A stretch of DNA of 64,000 nucleotides from CAXXOZ01 sp963676435 (GTDB taxonomy: Bacteria; Bacillota; Clostridia; Lachnospirales; Lachnospiraceae). A program made the position numbers and the translations under genes. The stretch spans positions 23,334 to 87,333 of the forward strand of contig CAXXOZ010000007.1 in assembly GCA_963676435.2 (NCBI GenBank), given 5' to 3'. Position 1 is the first letter of the stretch; the number at the start of each line of letters is the position of its first letter. This document shows, one piece after another, positions 35,017 through 42,669 of this stretch. Under the pieces are notes generated by a model. That model had not been told where the DNA came from and ran no database searches. It worked only from the letters and a program-made list of their open reading frames with translations.

Positions 35017-35851
35017 ATGAGTGGGTTGATATTATGTAATTTAAGCTCTAAAGAGCCTTATTATATTACAGAATTAAATATAAAAGTTTTTTCAATCGAA
35101 GAGATAGGCTACTTCTTGTTTAATCATGCACATCTTGTGGGAAAAGATTTTTTTAATGAGAATCTTTTAAAATATTTAAAGGAAGATTTTAAAGCTTACT
35201 AAAGTATCTGAAAAGCTTAAAGAAAAATTAGAAAATGATTCTCCTCTAGGAGATTTAATATATTTACTTGTTTCAGAATCAGGCTATTTTAACAATGAAG
35301 ATCTTAGAGAGTTTTCAGAATTACTTCCTCAAGTTTCTTTGAAAAGTACTCACGAAAGATTTAAAGCAAAAGCAGATGTTTTTTACGAGTATAATAAATA
35401 TGAAAGTGCCATTCATGAATATTATAAAATATTAAACTTAAAAAGAGATTTTAACCTTTCATCAAGTTTTTATAGTGATATACTAAATAAAATTGGTACT
35501 ATATATTCGAAGCTTTTTCTTTTTGAAGAAGCACTAGAGTATTTTAAAAAGGCATATGATTTATCAAGAGATGAGAGATATATAAGAAATATTTTAAACA
35601 TTTGTTTCATATTGGATGATGAAAAAAAAATATTAGAACATACAGTTAAGTATGAACTAGAAGATATTTTTGTTGAGATATGCAAAGAAGAGTTTGAAGA
35701 AATAAAAAATGAAGTTGAAAAAGGTAAATCTCATGTATTATTAAAAGAAAAGTTAAGTTATGAGATGTTCAATGAAATAGGAAAAAGTAATATTGAATTT
35801 CAGGATTTAATAGATGAATGGAAAGAAGAATATAGAGACTTAATGGTGTAA
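35017..35851 (+). pseudogene. TPR-containing gene split by a +1 frameshift
   Basis: The first frame (61 residues, MSGLILCNLSSKEPYYITEL...) stops at 35200-35202. The second frame is open from 35180 and continues TKVSEKLKEKLENDSPLGDL through a tetratricopeptide pair (FYEYNKYESAIHEYYKILNL and LFLFEEALEYFKKAYDLS) to 35851. The intact protein would have about 277 residues. The change of frame must lie between 35180 and 35202, where a TTTT run is the likeliest site: with three T the reading is KEDLKLTKVSEK. It is 12 bases after the DUF5716-type gene and 3 before the coiled-coil gene. The start has AAAGGATT before ATG. Function unknown; TPRs suggest protein binding. Confidence 0.7.
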
Positions 35852-35854
35852 AAG

Positions 35855-36964
35855 ATGAAATTATTTAAAAATAAAAAACAAAAAAATAAAGAGAAATCAA
35901 AGGATAGCAACTTAAGTCTGGTAAAAGAAAGTTGCGAAACTATTTTAAATGCTTCTGAGATAATAGAAGAAGCCAAAATAGAAAAAAGCATTTTAAAAAT
36001 ATACTATGAAGATGTTTTATTGCTAGACGGTATACCTCAAAATAATAAAGAAGAGATCTTTTCTCTTGCCCGAAAAATTAGTTCTTTAAATGAAGAAAGA
36101 GAAGAAATTGAAAAATCTTCCGTAAAAATCGAAAAGGACAAATATGAGTATGTTAGAAAAAATGAAAAAGCAATTTCAAAGTCAATTGAAAGAATGACAG
36201 AAAGTGAAAAAAGGCTAAGTTTGGTTAAAAGTGACTTGAATAAACTTGAGGGAGAAAGAGAAGCCTTAAAGGTTGAAAAAAGGGAACTTAAAAATAAGTT
36301 AAACGTGTTGCAGAATACCTCAAAACTTGCTATTATTCTATTAATGATTGTCTTTGTTATCTGTATAATACTAGACTTCGTTTTTGAGTTTGATTCCCAA
36401 ATTATTATTTTAGTCTCTATTGGTTTAGCTATTATTGCTGCCTTATTAATATTTATTTTTCATAGGAAAATATTATACAATATTAAACTAACAGATATTA
36501 AATTAAACAAAATAATTTCTTTGTTAAACAAGGTTAAAATAAAATATGTCAATGTAATGTCTACACTTGATTATGTTTATGAAAAAAATAAGGTTAACAG
36601 TTCATACGAATTGAGTAGCTTATGGGGAAATTATATAACATCTCAAAAAGATAAAGAAATTTATGACAAAGTATTAGATAGATTATATAATACTGGAGAA
36701 AAATTAATAGATTTATTATCAAGTTATAATTTAAAAGAACCAGAAATATGGATTTCAGGGGCAGGAAATATGACTGATGAATCTAGTTTTCAAAAGTATA
36801 AAGAAGAAATAAAAACTCAGATATTAGAAAAAGAATCTGAAATAATAAAAAACAATAAAGATATCGAAGATTCAAAAGAAAACATTAAAAAACTAATGCA
36901 AAATGATAATGTTGAACCAGAGGAAATAATTAGAATAGTTGAGCAATACGAAGACATTCTATAA
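35855..36964 (+). CDS. Coiled-coil protein with two transmembrane helices, function unknown
   Basis: The 369-residue protein has a basic N-terminus (KLFKNKKQKNKEK) and a long charged coiled coil (about 70-150, ending KREL). A pair of hydrophobic helices follows at about 155-176 and 180-202 with a short acidic loop, then another helical coiled-coil region to the end. It looks like a hairpin-anchored membrane protein with both arms in the cytosol. I recognise no enzymatic motif. The start codon has no good ribosome binding site and lies 3 bases after the TPR gene, so it depends on coupling. The frameshift in that gene may therefore reduce its translation. It is the last member of the DUF5717 cluster before valS. 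Confidence 0.75.
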   Translation: MKLFKNKKQKNKEKSKDSNLSLVKESCETILNASEIIEEAKIEKSILKIYYEDVLLLDGIPQNNKEEIFSLARKISSLNEEREEIEKSSVKIEKDKYEYVRKNEKAISKSIERMTESEKRLSLVKSDLNKLEGEREALKVEKRELKNKLNVLQNTSKLAIILLMIVFVICIILDFVFEFDSQIIILVSIGLAIIAALLIFIFHRKILYNIKLTDIKLNKIISLLNKVKIKYVNVMSTLDYVYEKNKVNSSYELSSLWGNYITSQKDKEIYDKVLDRLYNTGEKLIDLLSSYNLKEPEIWISGAGNMTDESSFQKYKEEIKTQILEKESEIIKNNKDIEDSKENIKKLMQNDNVEPEEIIRIVEQYEDIL

Positions 36965-36999
36965 AATATATATTTTTTAGACAGGAAGGGAAACATAAA

Positions 37000-39642
37000 A
37001 TGAAAGAATTAAGTAAAAAGTATAATCCTTCAGAGATTGAAGGTAAACATTATGATAAATGGATGGAAAAGAAGTACTTTAAAGCTGAAGTGGATGAGAG
37101 CAAAAAGCCTTTTACTATTGTAATGCCACCACCAAATATAACAGGTCAGCTTCATATGGGACATGCTCTTGATAATACAATTCAAGATATTGTTATTAGA
37201 TTTAAAAGAATGCAAGGATATAATGCTCTTTGGCAACCTGGAACAGATCATGCAAGTATTGCTACAGAGCTTAAAATTATTGAAAAATTAAAATCAGAAG
37301 GAACATCAAAAGAAGAGATTGGTAGAGAAAAATTTCTTGAGTATGCCTGGGATTGGCGCAAAGAATATGGTGGAAGAATTGTAAATCAATTAAAAAAACT
37401 TGGTTCCAGTGCTGACTGGGACAGAGAAAGATTTACTATGGATGAAGGCTGTTCAAAAGCAGTTGAAGAAGTTTTCTTAAGATTATATGAAAAAGGATAT
37501 ATATATAAAGGGTCAAAAATAATAAACTGGTGTCCTGTTTGTATGACATCAATTTCTGATGCGGAAGTAGAACATGAAGAAAGCTCAGGACATTTTTGGC
37601 ACATTAAATATCCAGTAAAAGGTACTGAGGATGTTCTAGAAGTTGCTACAACAAGACCTGAAACAATGCTAGGTGATACTGCTGTTGCAGTTCATCCAGA
37701 AGATGAAAGATATAGCCATTTGATTGGAAAAACTGTAATTTTGCCTTTAGTTAATCGTGAAATACCAGTTGTTGCAGACAGTTATGTTGAAATGGAATTT
37801 GGAACAGGTGTTGTTAAAATAACTCCAGCTCATGATCCTAATGACTTTGAGGTAGGTAAAAGACATGACTTAGAAGAGTTAAATGTTATGAATGATGATG
37901 CTACTATAAATGAAGCTGGTGGCAAATACAAAGGAATGGACAGATATAAGGCTAGAAAAGCAATTGTTAAAGATTTAGAAGAACAAGGATTTCTTTCAAA
38001 AGTAGAAGATCATTCACATAATGTAGGACGACATGATAGATGTAATACAGTTGTAGAGCCGTTAATCAAACCTCAGTGGTTTGTTAAAATGGATGAAATG
38101 ATAAAACCTGCTGTAGATTCCATAAAGAATGGAGAAATAAAGCTTTTACCAGAGCATATGGACAGATTATACTATAATTGGACAGATAACATCAGGGACT
38201 GGTGTATATCAAGACAATTATGGTGGGGTCATAGAATACCAGCTTATTACTGTAAAGAATGTAATGAAGTAGTGGTTTCAAAAATTAAACCAGATACCTG
38301 CCCTAAGTGTGAAAGCAGTAATATAATCCAGGATGAAGATACATTAGATACATGGTTTAGTTCAGCTTTATGGCCGTTTTCAACGCTAGGATGGCCTGAA
38401 AAGACTAAAGATTTAGATTATTTTTACCCAACAGACCTGTTGGTAACAGGTTATGATATAATTTTCTTCTGGGTAATTAGAATGATTTTCTCAGGTTACG
38501 AGCAAATGGATGTTAAACCTTTTAATACTGTATTATTTCATGGTCTTGTAAGGGATTCACAAGGCAGAAAGATGAGTAAATCTTTAGGAAACGGTATAGA
38601 TCCTTTGCAAGTTATTGAGGAATATGGTGCTGATGCTTTAAGATTTACATTAATAACAGGTATTTCTCCTGGAAATGACACGAGATTTTATGACAAGAAA
38701 GTTGAAGCTAGTAGAAACTTCGCGAATAAAATTTGGAATGCATCAAGATTTATTATGATGAATATGCCAGAAGGCGGAATAAAAGAAGTAGAACAGTCAG
38801 AATTGACCGATGCTGACAAGTGGATTTTTGCAAAAACGTACAACTTAATTGAAGATGTTACAGAAAATATGGAAAAATATGAATTAGGTGTGGCAGCAGA
38901 TAAGTTATATCAGTTTATATGGGAAGAATTCTGTGATTGGTATATTGAAATGGTTAAACCAAGGTTGTATGATGAAAATGATAAAACTAAAAATGCAGCT
39001 TTATATACATTGAAAAATGTACTTGAAACTCTATTAAAGCTTTTACACCCATATATGCCTTTTATTACAGAGGAAATTTATTGTAATATACAATCTGAAA
39101 ATGAAAGTATAATGATATCAGAATGGCCTAGGAATCTTGTGAACGAAGATCTTGAACAGGCTAAAGAAAAAGTTGAATTAATAAAAGAAGCAGTAAGAGC
39201 TACCAGAGGAATCAGAACAGACATGAATGTACCTTTTAATAAAAAGGCAAAAATGTATGTGGTTTCAGAAGAAGAAGGAATACGTGAGATTTTTGAAAAA
39301 TCTAAAGTGTTTTTTGCATCATTAAGTCATGCAAGTGAAGTAATCATTAAAGAAAATAGAGATGATATCGAAAAAGATGCAGTAAGTGTTGTTCTATCAA
39401 AAGCTGTAATTTATATGCCTTTTGATGAATTGGTTGACATTTCTAAAGAAATCGAACACTTAAAAGAAGAACAAGAAAAACTTAAAAAAGAAATTGCCAG
39501 AGTTGATGGTATGCTATCAAATAAGAACTTTATAGATAAAGCACCAGAAAAGAAAATTAATGAAGAAAAAGACAAAAAGATAAAATATCAAGGGATGCTT
39601 GAAAAGGTTGAAGAAAGACTTGAACAATTAGCCGAGAGATAA
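37000..39642 (+). CDS. valS: Valine-tRNA ligase
   Basis: This enzyme charges tRNA-Val. The 880-residue class I synthetase has the HIGH-type motif in PPPNITGQLHMGHALDN (HMGH), the editing CP1 domain (about 190-390, with TTRPETMLGDTAVAVHPED) and KMSKS in GRKMSKSLGNGIDP. It also has the anticodon-binding domain and the C-terminal coiled-coil arm (EIEHLKEEQEKLKKEIARV) specific to ValRS. AGGAAGGG precedes the ATG. Only 35 bases separate it from the coiled-coil gene and no T-box leader fits there. Unusually for a Clostridia valS, it appears to be transcribed from the upstream locus without tRNA-sensing control. Confidence 0.97.
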   Translation: MKELSKKYNPSEIEGKHYDKWMEKKYFKAEVDESKKPFTIVMPPPNITGQLHMGHALDNTIQDIVIRFKRMQGYNALWQPGTDHASIATELKIIEKLKSEGTSKEEIGREKFLEYAWDWRKEYGGRIVNQLKKLGSSADWDRERFTMDEGCSKAVEEVFLRLYEKGYIYKGSKIINWCPVCMTSISDAEVEHEESSGHFWHIKYPVKGTEDVLEVATTRPETMLGDTAVAVHPEDERYSHLIGKTVILPLVNREIPVVADSYVEMEFGTGVVKITPAHDPNDFEVGKRHDLEELNVMNDDATINEAGGKYKGMDRYKARKAIVKDLEEQGFLSKVEDHSHNVGRHDRCNTVVEPLIKPQWFVKMDEMIKPAVDSIKNGEIKLLPEHMDRLYYNWTDNIRDWCISRQLWWGHRIPAYYCKECNEVVVSKIKPDTCPKCESSNIIQDEDTLDTWFSSALWPFSTLGWPEKTKDLDYFYPTDLLVTGYDIIFFWVIRMIFSGYEQMDVKPFNTVLFHGLVRDSQGRKMSKSLGNGIDPLQVIEEYGADALRFTLITGISPGNDTRFYDKKVEASRNFANKIWNASRFIMMNMPEGGIKEVEQSELTDADKWIFAKTYNLIEDVTENMEKYELGVAADKLYQFIWEEFCDWYIEMVKPRLYDENDKTKNAALYTLKNVLETLLKLLHPYMPFITEEIYCNIQSENESIMISEWPRNLVNEDLEQAKEKVELIKEAVRATRGIRTDMNVPFNKKAKMYVVSEEEGIREIFEKSKVFFASLSHASEVIIKENRDDIEKDAVSVVLSKAVIYMPFDELVDISKEIEHLKEEQEKLKKEIARVDGMLSNKNFIDKAPEKKINEEKDKKIKYQGMLEKVEERLEQLAER

Positions 39643-39669
39643 ATTTATTGAATAGGTGAGGTGATTTAG

Positions 39670-41058
39670 GTGGAATCAAATTTTTCAAAATATGTGAGGT
39701 TTAGATTAAGTGCAGATGATATGTACGCATATCTTACTTTGATTTCCCCATTTAGTCCTCAAGAAGAAGATATTTTTTTACTAGATGATATTGTGGAATA
39801 CATAGAAATGATGGGTGTTACAAAAGGTATTAAAAAAAATGTAATTCAAGATATTATTAGTTTAAAAAAGTATGACGAAGAATTTTGTGTAGCAAAAGGA
39901 TTACCTTCAAAAGATGGTAGAGATGGATACTTTGAATTTAAAGTAAATCTAAACAAAAATAAGAATTTAGGTTTTTTAAAGGATGATTCTTTAGACTACT
40001 CAAATATTGATTTAACTCCAAGTATTAAAAAGGGAGAAGTTATAGCAACATATATTTCTAAAACAGATGGTGAAGATGGGTTTGATATAAAGGGGAATAT
40101 TTTAAATGCTAAAAAAAGTAAAGATTTACCAAAGTTAACTGGAACAGGATTTCAAATCATTGACGATGGTAAAACATATATTGCTTCAAAAGATGGCAAG
40201 ATAGAATTGCATGAAAATAAATTAGAAATATCTGATATGTATACAATAAAAGGTGATGTGGATGAATCCACAGGAAATATCTTTTATAATGGAGATTTAG
40301 AAATACTAGGAAATGTCAAGTCAGGTATGAAGGTTAAAGTGTCAGGAAATCTATTAGTAGTTGGTAAGGTTGAAGCATCTCACTTAGAATCCACCAAGGC
40401 TATTTTAATAAAAGGTGGGGTCATGGGTGGAGACAGAGCATTTATAAGCGCAGGTGGAAATGTGTTAGCAAGTTTTATCGAAAGGGCTCATGTGATTTCG
40501 GATCAAACTGTTCGTGCAGGCTCAATACTTTTATCTTATGTTTTTGCAAATAAAGGAATTATTGTTGATGGAAAAAAGGGAAGTATTGTTGGTGGTCAAT
40601 TAAAGGCAACGAATATTATTTCAGCAACAAATATTGGATCTTTATCTGAAACAAAAACAGAAATCACAGTAGGTCTGGATAAATTTCTTTATGAGAGACA
40701 AGTTTACCTAGTGAATGAAACAAAAAGAATTAAAAAAGATATAGAAAAAATTGACGAAGTTATATTAATATTAGATACAGACTTATCTATAAGAAATGGA
40801 CCAGAAATAAAGAGAAAGTTAACAAGGGCAAAATTAGAAAAATTATCAATGCTTAGTAGAAATAAATTAGAAATCGATGAAATTACAGAAAAGATTAGCA
40901 CATCTCATGACGCAAAGGTTGAAGTTAAAAGTTATGTCTATCCAGGTGTAATTATAAGTGTTGATTCATACAAATTAGATGTTGAAAAAGAAGATAAAAG
41001 TGTTGATTTTATTAGACGAGGCGATAAAGTATTAAGCCAAACATTAGACTCAATGTAG
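39670..41058 (+). CDS. FapA family protein (DUF342)
   Basis: The 462-residue protein has the FapA/DUF342 layout. The N-terminal domain is followed by a right-handed beta-helix of short hexapeptide-like rungs (GDVDESTGNIFYNGDLEILG, VKSGMKVKVSGNLLVVG, GGVMGGDRAFISAGGNVLA) and a C-terminal coiled coil (RIKKDIEKIDEVILIL). Named flagellar assembly protein A in some databases, the family is often found in non-flagellated bacteria and its function is not settled. The start is GTG after AGGTGAGG, 27 bases after valS. No flagellar genes are in this window, so I infer no link to motility. Confidence 0.88.
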   Translation: MESNFSKYVRFRLSADDMYAYLTLISPFSPQEEDIFLLDDIVEYIEMMGVTKGIKKNVIQDIISLKKYDEEFCVAKGLPSKDGRDGYFEFKVNLNKNKNLGFLKDDSLDYSNIDLTPSIKKGEVIATYISKTDGEDGFDIKGNILNAKKSKDLPKLTGTGFQIIDDGKTYIASKDGKIELHENKLEISDMYTIKGDVDESTGNIFYNGDLEILGNVKSGMKVKVSGNLLVVGKVEASHLESTKAILIKGGVMGGDRAFISAGGNVLASFIERAHVISDQTVRAGSILLSYVFANKGIIVDGKKGSIVGGQLKATNIISATNIGSLSETKTEITVGLDKFLYERQVYLVNETKRIKKDIEKIDEVILILDTDLSIRNGPEIKRKLTRAKLEKLSMLSRNKLEIDEITEKISTSHDAKVEVKSYVYPGVIISVDSYKLDVEKEDKSVDFIRRGDKVLSQTLDSM

Positions 41059-41074
41059 AAAGGAATTTATTAAA

Positions 41075-41221
41075 ATGATTGATTTTGATGAAGAAATTAA
41101 AAAATTTCAACCATGTCTTGAAGTAGATGAGGTAGAAGAAGCGATTTACAAAAATAATGTTACAGATATGACAGATGTTATGTTAGAGATGATGAAAGAT
41201 TTAGCGAAAAATAAAGAGTAA
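41075..41221 (+). CDS. Small acidic protein of 48 residues, function unknown
   Basis: A short frame runs ATG (41075) to TAA (41219-41221), encoding MIDFDEEIKKFQPCLEVDEV and, later, TDMTDVMLEMMKDLAKN. It is acidic, probably helical, and carries one cysteine. Support comes from AAAGGAA six to ten bases before the ATG, tight spacing (16 bases after the FapA-like gene, 17 before the next), and codon use like its neighbours. I have a weak impression that similar small proteins occur in Lachnospiraceae at this position but cannot verify it. A role is unknown. Confidence 0.65.
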   Translation: MIDFDEEIKKFQPCLEVDEVEEAIYKNNVTDMTDVMLEMMKDLAKNKE

Positions 41222-41238
41222 TTTTAGAGAGGATTATT

Positions 41239-42621
41239 ATGAAATGTTATAATTGTGGAAGGATTCTTTCGGGGGGAGATCTCTGTGCAACATGTGGCGT
41301 AGATGTTACTGTTTTCAAAAAAATTGTTAAACTTTCAAATCAATATTACAATGAGGCTCTAAAAAAGGCTCACATTAGAGATTTGACAGGTGCGATAGAT
41401 TATTTGAATAGAAGTTTGCATATGTACAAAGAAAATATTGCAGCAAGGAATCTTCTTGGTTTGATATATTTTGAAATTGGAGAAGTAGTTCCAGCTTTAA
41501 CAGAGTGGGTAATAAGTAAGAATATTGATTCTCTTGATAATCCAGCAGATGAATATATTAATCAGGTTCAAAATGATCAGACAGGACTTGAACTAATTAA
41601 TCAAACAATAAAGAAGTATAACCTTGCCCTTAACTATGCTAATCAGGATAGTGACGATTTAGCTATTATACAGTTGAAAAAGATATTAAATTCAAATTCA
41701 AGATTTATGCGAGGGCATCAGTTATTAGCTCTTTTATTTATAAAAAATAATGATTATTTAGGTGCGAAAAAGGCATTAAAAAAATCTTTAAAAATTGATA
41801 ATACTAATACTCTTAGCTTGACCTACTTAAAAGAAGTTGAAGAAAAATTAAAAGATGAAGAACAAAACGCAAAAGGATTTTTTAAAAGAAGAAAATCAAA
41901 GAAAAAAGCAGAAGAAGAAAGAAAAAGTCTTAGTGGAAATGATGTGATTATACCCACTGGATATAAAGATACAAACCTTGGAGCAGCTACTGTCATATAT
42001 ATCCTAATAGGAATCATTATAGGAGCAGCCATGGTATTTTTCATAGTAACACCTGCAAAAAACAGAGCAGATAAGACAGAGTATGAAAATACAATACTTG
42101 AGCTTGAAGAGGAGGTTGCCAAAATAACAGCAAACAATTCGGAGCTTTCTTCTAGTATAGATGTTTTAACTGAAGAAAATGAAGAATACAAGGACAAGGT
42201 AGATTTAGATACCAGCATGAAAACTTATTATGACTCACTATTGGCAGCTCAAACATATTTTAGAGAAGGTAATTACCTTTCAGGAGCTGAAGAATTGTTG
42301 AAAATCAAATCAACAGATGGTATGACAAGTACATTTATGGGTATATACGATCAGATTTACAGTCCTATGACAGTATATGCATCAAATTATTATTACAATT
42401 CAGGAATGAATCAATACTATTCTAGAAATTATTCAAAAGCAATTGAGTATTTATCTATGTCATATGAATATAATAACGAAAATGCAAATGCTTTGGTGAA
42501 TCTTGCTATTGCATATAATGATAATGATGATGTAGACAATGCAACAAAATATTTTAATCAGGTTATAGAGTTGTTCCCTGGAACCTCACAGGCATCAAAA
42601 GCTGAAACATATTTGAATTAA
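41239..42621 (+). CDS. Zinc-ribbon, TPR and single-pass membrane protein
   Basis: The 460-residue protein begins with a zinc ribbon (C3, C6, C16, C19 in CYNCGRILSGGDLCATCG). TPR repeats follow to about 200 (AIDYLNRSLHMYKENIAARN, AIIQLKKILNSNSRF), then a lysine/glutamate-rich linker and one transmembrane helix (about 249-270, IYILIGIIIGAAMVFFIV). A coiled coil and further TPR-like repeats (SKAIEYLSMSYEYNNENANA) make up the likely extracytoplasmic half. TPRs on both sides of the membrane suggest an assembly or sensing scaffold. AGAGAGG precedes the ATG. It ends the valS-FapA-48-residue block, closed by a strong terminator. Confidence 0.82.
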   Translation: MKCYNCGRILSGGDLCATCGVDVTVFKKIVKLSNQYYNEALKKAHIRDLTGAIDYLNRSLHMYKENIAARNLLGLIYFEIGEVVPALTEWVISKNIDSLDNPADEYINQVQNDQTGLELINQTIKKYNLALNYANQDSDDLAIIQLKKILNSNSRFMRGHQLLALLFIKNNDYLGAKKALKKSLKIDNTNTLSLTYLKEVEEKLKDEEQNAKGFFKRRKSKKKAEEERKSLSGNDVIIPTGYKDTNLGAATVIYILIGIIIGAAMVFFIVTPAKNRADKTEYENTILELEEEVAKITANNSELSSSIDVLTEENEEYKDKVDLDTSMKTYYDSLLAAQTYFREGNYLSGAEELLKIKSTDGMTSTFMGIYDQIYSPMTVYASNYYYNSGMNQYYSRNYSKAIEYLSMSYEYNNENANALVNLAIAYNDNDDVDNATKYFNQVIELFPGTSQASKAETYLN

Positions 42622-42631
42622 TATAAAAAAA

Positions 42632-42657
42632 AGCCCTTGAAATTTTTTTCAAGGGCT
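42632..42657. terminator. Bidirectional terminator between the zinc-ribbon/TPR gene and pbp1A
   Basis: AGCCCTTGAAA (42632-42642) pairs with TTTCAAGGGCT (42647-42657), with A- and T-rich tails on both sides. The flanking genes converge. Confidence 0.9.
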
Positions 42658-42669
42658 CAAATTTTATTA

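Noticed and set aside
36965..36999. T-box leader for valS
   Set aside because: The gap is 35 bases and lacks the specifier and T-box sequences.
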